Below are positions 45,425 through 59,125 of a stretch of 64,000 nt of DNA, in pieces (position 1 is the first letter of the stretch; every line of letters begins with the position of its first letter). A program made the translations under genes and the position numbers. Below the pieces are notes generated by a model. The model was not told the origin of the DNA. It did no database searches and saw nothing but the letters and a program-made list of their open reading frames with translations. Source of the stretch: Leptotrichia sp. oral taxon 221 (GTDB lineage: Bacteria; Fusobacteriota; Fusobacteriia; Fusobacteriales; Leptotrichiaceae); NCBI RefSeq assembly GCF_018128245.1, contig NZ_CP072378.1, positions 1,612,001-1,676,000 on the forward strand. Reading direction: 5' to 3'.

Positions 45425-46447
45425 TTATTTCTTAAACGTTTTTCCCAACACATTCGCAATTTTTTCAACATCTTGCATCAAGTCTTCAAACACATCAAAT
45501 TTTAACGATTGTGGTCCATCTGATAATGCTTTATCTGGTTCTGGATGAACTTCTACCATAAGTCCATCTGCACCTACAGCTACTCCTGCCATTCCCAATG
45601 GTTTTACCATCCAATATTTTCCTGTCGCATGTGCTGAATCCACTACTATCGGTAAATGTGTCAATTTTTTTATCATCGGAACTGCATTCAAATCCAATAC
45701 ATTTCTATAAGCTGTTTCATAAGTTCTTATCCCTCTTTCACAAAGAACCACATTTTCATTTCCTCCTGCCAAAATATATTCAGCCGACATTAGCCATTCC
45801 TCAATTGTCGCACTTAATCCTCTTTTCAACAACACTGGAATATTAGTCTTTCCAACTGCTTTCAACAAATCAAAATTCTGCATATTTCTAGCACCCAATT
45901 GAATCATATCCAAATGTGGACCAAATTTATCCAACTGTTCAATCGACATAACCTCACAAATTATTGGCAACCCTGTTTCTTCTTTCGCCTTTTTCATCAA
46001 TTCGATTCCTTCCATTCCCAATCCTTGGAACGCATAAGGTGATGTTCTAGGTTTAACTACTCCACCTCTCAACATTGTTGCTCCTGCAGCTTTCACCGCT
46101 TTTGCCGTATCAATAATTTGTTTCTCATTCTCTACAGAACAAGGTCCTGCCATCATAACCAAATTATTTCCACCAATTTCTACATCTCCCACTTTTACAA
46201 TTGTATCCTCTGGATGAAATTTTCTACTCGCTCGTTTATATGGCTCCTGAACCCTTTGAACATCCGCTACACTATCTATCGACAATATTCTATCCGTATC
46301 AATTACACTAGTATCTCCAACAACACCTATAATCGTATACTCCTCACCATACGAAAAATGCAATTTCAATTTATAATCATTTTGCAATCTTTCAATTATT
46401 CTTTCTAAATTTTCTTTTGATATTTTCGCATCTACTTTTACTATCAT
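45425..46447 (-). CDS. aroF: DAHP synthase, paralog 1 (3-deoxy-7-phosphoheptulonate synthase)
   Basis: 340 residues, same architecture and catalytic motifs as the downstream paralog. The catalytic part is almost unchanged from QRVQEPYKRASRKFHPEDT onward, including the substrate loops. The first 66 residues differ at many positions. The pair probably provides two enzymes with different feedback ligands (for example Phe and Tyr); this is inferred. First gene in the aromatic region, with an AGGAGG site. Confidence 0.96.
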   Translation of the reverse strand: MIVKVDAKISKENLERIIERLQNDYKLKLHFSYGEEYTIIGVVGDTSVIDTDRILSIDSVADVQRVQEPYKRASRKFHPEDTIVKVGDVEIGGNNLVMMAGPCSVENEKQIIDTAKAVKAAGATMLRGGVVKPRTSPYAFQGLGMEGIELMKKAKEETGLPIICEVMSIEQLDKFGPHLDMIQLGARNMQNFDLLKAVGKTNIPVLLKRGLSATIEEWLMSAEYILAGGNENVVLCERGIRTYETAYRNVLDLNAVPMIKKLTHLPIVVDSAHATGKYWMVKPLGMAGVAVGADGLMVEVHPEPDKALSDGPQSLKFDVFEDLMQDVEKIANVLGKTFKK

Positions 46448-47400
46448 ATATTCTCCTCCTAAAATTTCAAATAAGCCAATCCAAAAGACAAAATCATTAA
46501 ACCAATAAATCTTATAAAATTTTCAATTTTTCTATTTTAAATATATTACATTTTATTATAAAATTTATCTAGAATTTTCCAAATACAAACATTTCTTCAT
46601 CTTTTTTCGTTTTAAATAGCTTAATTTTCATTAAATAAAAAAACTCTTTTAAACATAAAAGAGAATACGGATAATTATTAACGATATACTTTTAGTTACA
46701 ATAAATCTCTCAATTTAAATAACAACTTTCTACTCACTAAACTGACTATACTTTGAATTATCTAAATACACAAACCTACACAACATCATTTCAATATCAA
46801 AACTTATACTTAAAAAATCTCATTATTAAACAAACTCATCAATAATATTTCAATTCCAAATTTCAAAAATACTTTCAAATTTTAGCTACAACCAACAAGA
46901 TTCACCAATCAAAATTCAATTTTTCCCATAACCATCTAAATAACTACAACTTTTTGATTTTATAAAAATTTATATCAATTTCTAGACAGTAAACTTTAAT
47001 TAAATCAAACTACAATTATTACATCTAAAATATTTATTACTATTTATTGAAAAAATAAATCATTATTTCAAATATTATTTTGACATATTTTTATCCTAAA
47101 TTTAAAAAATTTCATTCTCAACTTAAATTAAAATACTTATAATAACTACAGAATACTTATAAGTTTCATATTTCATGATCATATTCAAAATAACATATCA
47201 TTTCTAATTTTTCTACTATCCTACTATCCTACTTTTATTTAATTACTATTATTCATTTCATTAATTTATAACTATCAGTAATATACCAAATATCACTTTA
47301 TTTGTCAAATATATATAATTACTTATATTATATATCAAACTAATGATTATCTATCTGAATATTTTATTTATACTTAAACCTATTTAAAATTAAAGTATTA
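46448..47400. other. About 1 kb AT-rich gap with one orphan terminator
   Basis: I find no ORF with a ribosome site and no RNA gene in this very AT-rich stretch. Its left end should hold the promoter of the DAHP synthase genes; a TATAAT is at 46555-46560. A minus-strand terminator at 46633-46663 has no gene directly upstream. Confidence 0.55.
46633..46663 (-). terminator. Orphan minus-strand terminator
   Basis: Minus strand CTCTTTT, six-base loop, AAAAGAG, then seven T and more. Perfect 7-bp stem. It may catch readthrough from the rRNA operon 780 bp upstream or end an unseen small RNA. Confidence 0.7.
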
Positions 47401-47407
47401 AAAATTT

Positions 47408-47431
47408 AAAGAAAGTTATTTTAATTTCTTT
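47408..47431 (-). terminator. Possible terminator after tRNA-Asn
   Basis: AAAGAAA / TTTCTTT hairpin on the minus strand followed by AAATTTTT. The stem is weak because it is AT-rich. Confidence 0.45.
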
Positions 47432-47444
47432 ACAAATAAAAAAA

Positions 47445-47521
47445 TGGCGTCCCCGGTTGGACTCGAACCAACGACCCTCTGATTAACAGTCAGATGCTCT
47501 AACCAGCTGAGCTACGGAGAC
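47445..47521 (-). tRNA. tRNA-Asn (GUU)
   Basis: The loop CTGTTAA gives anticodon GTT. The acceptor stem GTCTCCG pairs with its partner and CCA is encoded. Distal gene of the rRNA operon. Confidence 0.96.
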
Positions 47522-47552
47522 ACTCTTTTTTAATAAGAATATATATTAAAAA

Positions 47553-47668
47553 GTTTGGCAATTTCCTATTTTCCCTAGATAACTCTAAGTATCTTCGGCG
47601 TAAACAGACTTAACTACTGGGTTCGAAATGTAACCAGGTGTATCCCTGTCGCTATTGTCACCAAACTT
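47553..47668 (-). rRNA. 5S ribosomal RNA
   Basis: About 116 nt with complementary ends (AGTTTGGTGAC at the 5' end against GCCAAACTT at the 3' end). It contains the conserved internal CGAAC segment, seen here on the plus strand as GGGTTCGAAATG. Ends are approximate. Confidence 0.9.
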
Positions 47669-47721
47669 AAAACTTAATAAAGACAATGAGAAATAAATAG
47701 TATGGTAAAAAGAATATTAAA

Positions 47722-50625
<2,904 letters not shown>

Positions 50626-50742
50626 TTCTAACTCTAACAGTTTTCCTGTTTTCATTGTAATCTTTTTACCTACTATTCATTTCCCATTGTCCTTATACTA
50701 GAAGAAACATAATCCAAACAGATTTAGTATTTATATACTCCT

Positions 50743-52256
<1,514 letters not shown>

Positions 52257-52399
52257 AATATTTATTTTCACCTTTTAAAGTCTTATTGACAGGAACTTTT
52301 TTATTATTAAAAGTCCTTATTTATTACATCTTTCATGGTATATGCTTCTTCTATTTATTTGTTTATTGTACAAGATACATTTTTGTATCGACAAGAGGT

Positions 52400-52428
52400 A
52401 TTATATCAAAAACAAAAATATTTGTCAA
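52400..52428 (-). promoter_or_regulatory. Promoter of the rRNA operon
   Basis: Minus strand: TTGACA (52423-52428), 17-bp spacer, TATAAT (52400-52405), about 145 bp before 16S. Both hexamers are perfect consensus, as expected for a ribosomal promoter. Confidence 0.92.
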
Positions 52429-52476
52429 CTACTTTTTTTAATTTTTTTTGAAAACTTTACTACTTTTTAAAAATTA

Positions 52477-52520
52477 AAGAACTGTCTCAAAATTTTAATT
52501 ATTTTTAAGACAGTTCTTTC
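52477..52520 (-). terminator. Terminator of nifJ
   Basis: Stem AAGAACTGTCT / AGACAGTTCTT around an AT-rich loop, 23 bp after the nifJ stop. It is a variant of the hairpin at 8025-8077. Confidence 0.82.
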
Positions 52521-52543
52521 AAAAATTATATTTTACTATTCTA

Positions 52544-55500
52544 TTATTCTTCTATTGAATAATCCATTGCCGCCATACGTTTATAATAATTCCAGTTATC
52601 CTTAGCATTTTTCAAATTTGTTTCCAGCAATTCTTTTGCCTTTTCAGGAAATTCTGCAGCCAAAGTTGCATATCTTCTTTCTCCTAGTAAAAATTCTTCA
52701 TATTTTTCCCAAGCTGGATTTCTTGTATCCAATTGCAATGGATTTTTACCTTTTTCGGCTAATCTTGGATCAAATCTAAAAATTGGCCAATATCCTACTT
52801 CTGTTGCTAATTTTTCTTCTGTTTGGAATTTACCCATACCTGCTTTTATACCGTGTTCAATACAAGGTGAATAAGCTATTATTATTGATGGTCCTGGATA
52901 TGCTTCCGCTTCTTTTATTGCTTTTAGTGTTTGGTTTTGGTTTGCTCCCATTGACACTTTGGCAACATAGATATTTCCGTAAGTCATTAATATTGCGGCT
53001 AAATCTTTTTTCTTGGCTGGTTTTCCTGAGGCTGCAAATTTTGCAACTGCTCCAGTTCTTGAAGATTTTGATGATTGACCTCCTGTATTTGAGTAAACTT
53101 CTGTATCAAGTACAAGTATGTTTACGTCATCTCCAGAGGCTAGAACATGATCAAGTCCACCAAACCCTATGTCGTAGGCCCATCCGTCTCCACCAAACAT
53201 CCAGATAGATTTTTTGATTAAGTATTGTTTTAATTCTAATATTTCAGAAATATTATTTTTTACTTTTTCATTTGTATTTTTAGAGTTTTCCTTTTCTAAC
53301 GCTGCTACTAATTCATCACGTATTTCTGTAGTTTTATCTCCATCATCAAAATTTTCTGAAAATTTATTAAATAATTCAAAAAGTTCTGAAGAAACATCTT
53401 CTTTTATTTCTTCCATTCTTTTTAAAATTCTGTGGCGAATTGTATTTACAGCTTGGAACATTCCATATCCATATTCGGCATTGTCTTCGAATAATGAAGA
53501 TGCCCATGCAGGTCCGCAACCACTTTCAGCCGTTGTATATGGTGATGATGGTGTTGAGGCTCCATAAATTGATGAACATCCTGTTGCATTTGCTATGATC
53601 ATTCTTTCTCCGAATAATTGTGTTACTAACTTAATGTATGGTGTTTCTCCACAACCTGCGCATGCTCCAGAAAATTCAAATAATGGTTTTGCAAATTGTG
53701 AACCTTTTACTGTTCCTTTATTCATCAATTTATCTTTGTATAAAACATTATCGAATAAGTAATCTGTATATTCTATTTCGTGATTATCAATTTGTGATTC
53801 TATTGATTTCATAACAATTGCTTTTCCTTTTGGAGCTGGACAAACATCGACACACGCACTACATCCTGTACAATCTAAAGGTGATACTTGAATTTTATAT
53901 TGTAATCCTTCGAATGCTTTTCCACCTAATGCTTTTACTGTTGGCATTCCTTCTGGTGCTTTTGCCATCTCTTCTTCATCTAATAAAAATGGTCGTATTA
54001 CAGCGTGCGGACAAACATAGGCACATTGATTACATTGTATACACATGTCTGGTTGCCATTCTGGTACTTCTGACGCTACTCCTCTTTTTTCGTAATTTGC
54101 AGTTCCTGGTTGGAAAGTTCCGTCTACCATTCCTGTTTCTATGATTGATGAAACTGGTAATTCGTTACCTTTCATATGGTTAATCGGGTCTACAATTTTT
54201 TTGATAAATTCAGGTTTTGCTGCTTCGATAATTTGTTCGTTTACTTCAAGGTCTGCCCATTCTGGTAATACTTCCACTTGTTCTAAACCATCAATTCCTC
54301 TGTCAATAGCATTCCAGTTCTTTTGAACTACGTCTTTTCCTTTTCTTCCGTAACTTTTTTCTGCATATTCTTTCATATACTCTTTTGCTTCTTCGTGCGG
54401 AATTACTTCTGAAAGATAGAAAAAGGCTGATTGCATAATTGTATTTGTTCTATTTCCTAATCCAATTTCTTTAGCTAATTTTGTAGCATTTATAATGAAA
54501 AATTTAATTTTTTTTCTAGCTAACTCTCGTTTAATTTCATTTGGTATGCTTGGAATTAATCTTTCTTTATCCCAAATTGTGTTTAATAGGAATGTTCCTC
54601 CTTCTTTTAACCCAGAAATCATATCGTATTTTCCAAGGTATGCAGGTGCTGAACAAGCTACAAAACCTGGTCTTGTAACTAAGTAAGTTGAGTGAATTGG
54701 ATCTTTACTGAATCTCAAATGTGATCTTGTCACTCCTCCTGCTTTTTTAGAATCGTACGCAAAATAACCTTGTGCATACAAGTCTGTTTTATCTCCAATA
54801 ATTTTTATCGAATTTTTATTAGCTCCAACAGTTCCATCTGAACCAAGTCCATAAAATAAGCACTCTTTCACATCTTCATTTCCTGTGAAAACTTCTTCTT
54901 CAAGTGCAAGTGATGTAAATGTAACGTCATCAACAATTCCTATTGTAAAATTATTTTTAGGCTCTTTTTGTGCAATATTTTTGAATACTGCTACAATTTG
55001 TTCAGGTGTTGTATCTTTTGATGACAATCCGTATCTTCCACCTACAATTTCAGGCGCATTTTCTTTTCCGTAATAAAGTGCTTTTACGTCCATGTATAAT
55101 GGTTCTCCTAATGCTCCTGGCTCTTTTGTTCTGTCAAGTACGACAATTTTTTTCACGCTTTTTGGCATTGCATCGAAGAAATATTTGCTTGAAAAAGGTC
55201 TGTATAAGTGAACGTTTAACACTCCTACATTTTCTCCTTTTTTATTTAAATAATCTACAACTTCTTTAATTGTTTCGTTTACAGATCCCATTGCAACAAT
55301 AACTCTTTCGGCGTTTTCTGCTCCGTAATAAACAAACGGTGCATAATATCTTCCTGTTTTTTCGCTAATTTTTTTCATGTAGTCGTTTATAATATCAGGT
55401 ACAGCTTCATAAAATTTATTTTGAGCTTCTCTTGCTTGGAAATAAATATCATCATTTTGTGCTGTTCCTCTAGTTACTGGTTTTTCTGGATTTAATGCTC

Positions 55501-56115
55501 TTTCTCTAAATTCTCTAACTGCTTTTTTATCAAGTAAGCTTTCAAGAAAATCGTAATCCATAACTTCCACTTTATTTATTTCGTGTGATGTTCTGAAACC
55601 ATCAAAAAAGTGCATAACAGGGACTCTTGATTTAATTGCTGCTAAATGTGCGATTCCTGCTAAGTCCATTACTTCTTGAACCGAGCTTGTTGCAAGCATT
55701 GTCCAACCTGTCATTCTTGCTGAATAAATATCTTGATGATCTCCAAATATTGATAATGCCTGTGTTGAAATAGCTCTTGCTGCTACATGCATTACTCCTG
55801 GTAGCAATTCTCCTGCTATTTTGTACATATTAGGTATTTTCAATAGTAATCCTTGAGATGCAGTAAATGTCGTAGTTAAAGCTCCAGCTTGTAAAGAACC
55901 GTGTACAATTCCTGCTGCTCCGGCTTCTGACTGCATTTCTACAACTTTCACTTGTGTTCCGAATAAGTTTTCCTTCCCGTATGATGCCCATTGGTCTACA
56001 TGCTCTGACATAGTTGATGACGGAGTGATTGGATAAATTCCAGCAACTTCCGTAAATGCATAAGCTATGTGAGCTGCAGCTTGGTTACCATCCATTGTTT
56101 TCATATTTTTTGTCA
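52544..56115 (-). CDS. nifJ: Pyruvate:ferredoxin (flavodoxin) oxidoreductase
   Basis: 1190 residues from the ATG after GGAGGG; a TTG 13 bases earlier is less likely. This is the single-chain homodimeric PFOR that turns pyruvate and CoA into acetyl-CoA, CO2 and reduced ferredoxin, the core energy enzyme of anaerobes. In order it shows the N-terminal pyrimidine-binding domain (AYAFTEVAGIYPITPSS), the central transketolase-C-like and gamma domains, two [4Fe-4S] motifs (CIQCNQCAYVCPHA and CTGCSACVDVCP), and the TPP domain with CAGCGETPY and GDGWAYDIGFGG. Single gene with its own promoter and terminator. Confidence 0.98.
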
Positions 56116-56279
56116 TTTTTCCCTCCAAAATTAAGAAATTTTATAACTATTTTACTTTAATAGTAACGCCGTTTTGAAATCAAACTTAAAAGCTATGACT
56201 ATTTATTCAAATTTCTATTTTTCATTTGATTAATTTTTTAGAAATTTGAATTTGTTATAAAATTACAATTACATATACA

Positions 56280-56308
56280 ATTATATATTTTCTAGTTCAA
56301 ATTTGCAA
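56280..56308 (-). promoter_or_regulatory. Probable promoter of nifJ
   Basis: Minus strand: TTGCAA (56303-56308), 17-bp spacer, perfect TATAAT (56280-56285), 165 bp upstream of the start. A 10-bp inverted repeat (CAAATTTCTA / TAGAAATTTG, 56208-56248) lies in the leader. It could be a weak terminator of cysW or a leader hairpin. Confidence 0.55.
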
Positions 56309-56319
56309 TTATTTTTTTA

Positions 56320-57159
56320 TTAAATCCCTTTTTTAACAGATTTATGTTCAACAATATTTTTAATAATCAAAATTATTATCGAAATAAGTACTAAAAGTGA
56401 AGATACTGCAAAAGCTGCTGTTATTGACTCTGATGAACCTGATAAATAAAGTGCATCTATTTCTAGTGGCAATGTGAAAGTTCCTCCTCTTGCTTTTGAA
56501 AGTGCATTTACTGCACCAAATTCTCCTAATGCTCTTGCTGTACAAAGAATTATTCCATAAAGTAATCCCCATTTTATATGTGGTAATGTTATTTTTCTAA
56601 AAATTGTGAATCCATCTGCTCCCATTAGTGCCGCTGCCTCTTCCTCATCTTTTCCTTGCGCATTCAAGATTGGAACTATTTCCCTTGAAATAAATGGAAA
56701 CGTTACAAAAACAGTTGCTAAAATTACTCCTGGAATTGCGAACACTATTTTTATATCTAATACAAAAAATTTATTCAATGCCGTAATATACGGTGCTGCC
56801 CAACCCATTCTTCCAAAGGTCATAATGAAAGCAAGACCTGCAACTACTGGTGAAATTGAAAAGGGAATGTCTATTAGTGTAGCTAAAATATGTTTCCCAC
56901 GAAAAGAAAATTTTGTGAGAAGCCATGCTGCCGTTATTCCGAAAAAAGTATTTATAATTAGTGCTGAAATTGTTGCAATTATCGTTACTTTCAGGGCTGA
57001 TAAAACATATTTGTCAGTTAGGCTTTTTATGTAAAATGCCCAGCCTTTTTGAAGTGAATTTATGATAATTGCTATTAGTGGCAATACTAGCATAATTCCA
57101 ACAAATAGTAAACTTATTGTTATTAATACATATTTTATCGTGTTATTTTTTTTATCCAT
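56320..57159 (-). CDS. cysW: Sulfate ABC transporter permease CysW
   Basis: 279 residues with about six helices. The ATPase-contact EAA loop reads EEEAAALMGADGFTIFRKITLPHI. Together with CysT it forms the membrane channel for sulfate or thiosulfate. Last gene of the operon, 14 bp after cysT. The usual downstream ATPase gene cysA is missing. Confidence 0.93.
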   Translation of the reverse strand: MDKKNNTIKYVLITISLLFVGIMLVLPLIAIIINSLQKGWAFYIKSLTDKYVLSALKVTIIATISALIINTFFGITAAWLLTKFSFRGKHILATLIDIPFSISPVVAGLAFIMTFGRMGWAAPYITALNKFFVLDIKIVFAIPGVILATVFVTFPFISREIVPILNAQGKDEEEAAALMGADGFTIFRKITLPHIKWGLLYGIILCTARALGEFGAVNALSKARGGTFTLPLEIDALYLSGSSESITAAFAVSSLLVLISIIILIIKNIVEHKSVKKGI

Positions 57160-57173
57160 TGCTTTCCCCTTCC

Positions 57174-58022
57174 CTAAATATTGTTTGTTCGCTTAAATTG
57201 GTTCATTTGAACTAAGTTTATTAAAAATAAAAGTATGAATGAAAATATTAGCATTACTAAAGCTATAACAGTTGCTGAAGGATAGTCAACATAATTTAAT
57301 TTTTGCATAATTACGTAGGAAATAACTTGTGTATGCTCTTTTAGGCTATTTCCTGAAATATAAATTACGCTTCCATATTCTCCAATTCCTCTCGAAAATG
57401 CAAGTCCAAATCCTGTCAAAAGTGCAGGTTTTATCTCTGGAAAAATTACTTTCCAAAAAGTTGTTTTTCTATCTGCACCTAATATGTACGCCGCTTCTTC
57501 GTACTGATTATCTAATTTTTCTAATATCGGCTGAACTGCCCTTACCACGAAAGGAATTCCAACGAAAATTAATGCAATTATTATTCCAATGTGAGTGTAT
57601 GAAATTTTTATTCCAAATTTTGCAAAGTATCTTCCAACAATTCCAGTATCAGAATACATTTTTGAAAGCGTAATTCCTGCAACCGCAGTAGGCAAGGCAA
57701 AAGGCAATTCCAACATTCCATCTAAAAACCTTTTTCCAAAAAAATCGTATTTTACAAGTACCCACGCCAAAATTACTCCGAAAATACAATTTATAATGGC
57801 GGCAATGAATGAACAACCGACACTTGTAAAAAGTGCACTTAAAACTGCCTTTTCTGTTATAAGCTGCCAAAATTCAGAAGGTGACAATCGAAAGGAATAG
57901 ACTAATATTGAGGCTAGCGGTATCAATATTAAAATTGACAACATTGCCAGTGATATTCCAAATGTCAGTCCAAAACCTGGAATTACAGTTTTTTCTTTTC
58001 TTTTTAAAGCTAATATTTTCAT
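57174..58022 (-). CDS. cysT: Sulfate ABC transporter permease CysT
   Basis: 282 residues with about six helices. The EAA loop is YEEAAYILGADRKTTFWKVIFPEI, and FSRGIGEYGSVIYISGN is a typical CysT segment. Heterodimer partner of CysW. It lies 34 bp after the binding-protein gene. Confidence 0.94.
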   Translation of the reverse strand: MKILALKRKEKTVIPGFGLTFGISLAMLSILILIPLASILVYSFRLSPSEFWQLITEKAVLSALFTSVGCSFIAAIINCIFGVILAWVLVKYDFFGKRFLDGMLELPFALPTAVAGITLSKMYSDTGIVGRYFAKFGIKISYTHIGIIIALIFVGIPFVVRAVQPILEKLDNQYEEAAYILGADRKTTFWKVIFPEIKPALLTGFGLAFSRGIGEYGSVIYISGNSLKEHTQVISYVIMQKLNYVDYPSATVIALVMLIFSFILLFLINLVQMNQFKRTNNI

Positions 58023-58056
58023 TTTTCACTCCTTCCATTTAAAACCTTTTTTATTT

Positions 58057-59088
58057 TTAATTTTCATAAATTTTATCAAATAAAGCACCTTCATTGAAAA
58101 ATTTCTCATATGCTTTTTTCCATCCACCAAAATTATCTATTTTCGTCAATTTCATCTTTAAATCAAATTTATTTCCATATTTTTTTAAAACTTTTTGGTC
58201 ATAAGGTCTATAACCGCTTTCAGCGATTATTTCTTGTGCCTTTTCAGAATATAGATATTTCAAGTATTCTGTGCTTATTTGATACGTTCCATCATTTTTT
58301 GCGATTTTATCGACTACTGCGACTGTCGGCTGAGCTAAAATACTCACACTTGGATAAACAATTTGATATTTGTCAGGATATTCCTTAACCGTTGCAATCG
58401 CCTCATTTTCCCATGCAATTAACACATCTCCCTGATTATTTTCCACAAAAGTTGTAGTCGCTGCCCTTGCTCCTGAATCCATTACAGCCACATTATCATA
58501 AATGCTCTTTACAAAACTTTTTATTTTATTTTCATCTTTTCCATATTTTTCAAGTCCATACGACCATGCTGCCAAAAAATTCCAGCAAGCTCCTCCACTA
58601 CTTTTTGGATCAGGTGTTATTACTTTTACTCCTTTTTTTACTAAATCATTCCAATCCTTGATATTTTGTGGATTTCCTTTTCTTATAAGAAAAACGATTG
58701 TCGAGGTATACGGAGAAGAACTGCCTGGAAATTTATCTACCCAGCCTTTTTCTAGCAAATCTACTTTCTCAAGAAGTGCTACATCATTTTCCAAAGCTAA
58801 TGTCACAACATCTGCATCAAGACCTTCAATTACTGAACGTGCTTGCAATCCTGACCCTCCGTGTGACTGGATAATATTCACATCCTTTCCATACTTTTCC
58901 TTGTAATATGCCTTAAACAGCCCATTATATCTCTCGTACAATTCACGGGTAGGATCATAGGAAACATTCACAATTTCCATTTTTTGCTTATTTTTTCCAA
59001 TTTTACTGTTTTGTCGCATAATCCCTACAAAATAAAGTAAAATTATAATTGCAACAAATATCACTGGCACTTTCAGTTTTTTTAGCAT
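58057..59088 (-). CDS. Sulfate-binding protein of the ABC transporter
   Basis: 343 residues. The N-terminus is a Lys-rich start plus one hydrophobic helix (VPVIFVAIIILLYFVGI) without an obvious cleavage site or lipobox, so it may remain membrane-anchored. The body has NVSYDPTRELYERYN, QSHGGSGLQARSVIEGLDADVV and TPDPKSSGGACWNFLAAWSYG, the sulfate ligand loops of the Sbp/CysP family. It sits between cysN and cysT. Confidence 0.94.
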   Translation of the reverse strand: MLKKLKVPVIFVAIIILLYFVGIMRQNSKIGKNKQKMEIVNVSYDPTRELYERYNGLFKAYYKEKYGKDVNIIQSHGGSGLQARSVIEGLDADVVTLALENDVALLEKVDLLEKGWVDKFPGSSSPYTSTIVFLIRKGNPQNIKDWNDLVKKGVKVITPDPKSSGGACWNFLAAWSYGLEKYGKDENKIKSFVKSIYDNVAVMDSGARAATTTFVENNQGDVLIAWENEAIATVKEYPDKYQIVYPSVSILAQPTVAVVDKIAKNDGTYQISTEYLKYLYSEKAQEIIAESGYRPYDQKVLKKYGNKFDLKMKLTKIDNFGGWKKAYEKFFNEGALFDKIYEN

Positions 59089-59125
59089 ATTTCCCTTCTC
59101 CTTTCCCTTTTTATTTAATAATTTT

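Noticed and set aside
46448-46560. T-box or aromatic amino-acid leader upstream of the DAHP synthases (also looked for before lysS and asnA)
   Set aside because: No T-box bulge sequence, specifier stem or antiterminator could be found.
56208-56248. Rho-independent terminator after cysW
   Set aside because: The 10-bp stem has no T tail on the minus strand, so the end of the cys operon is not defined here.
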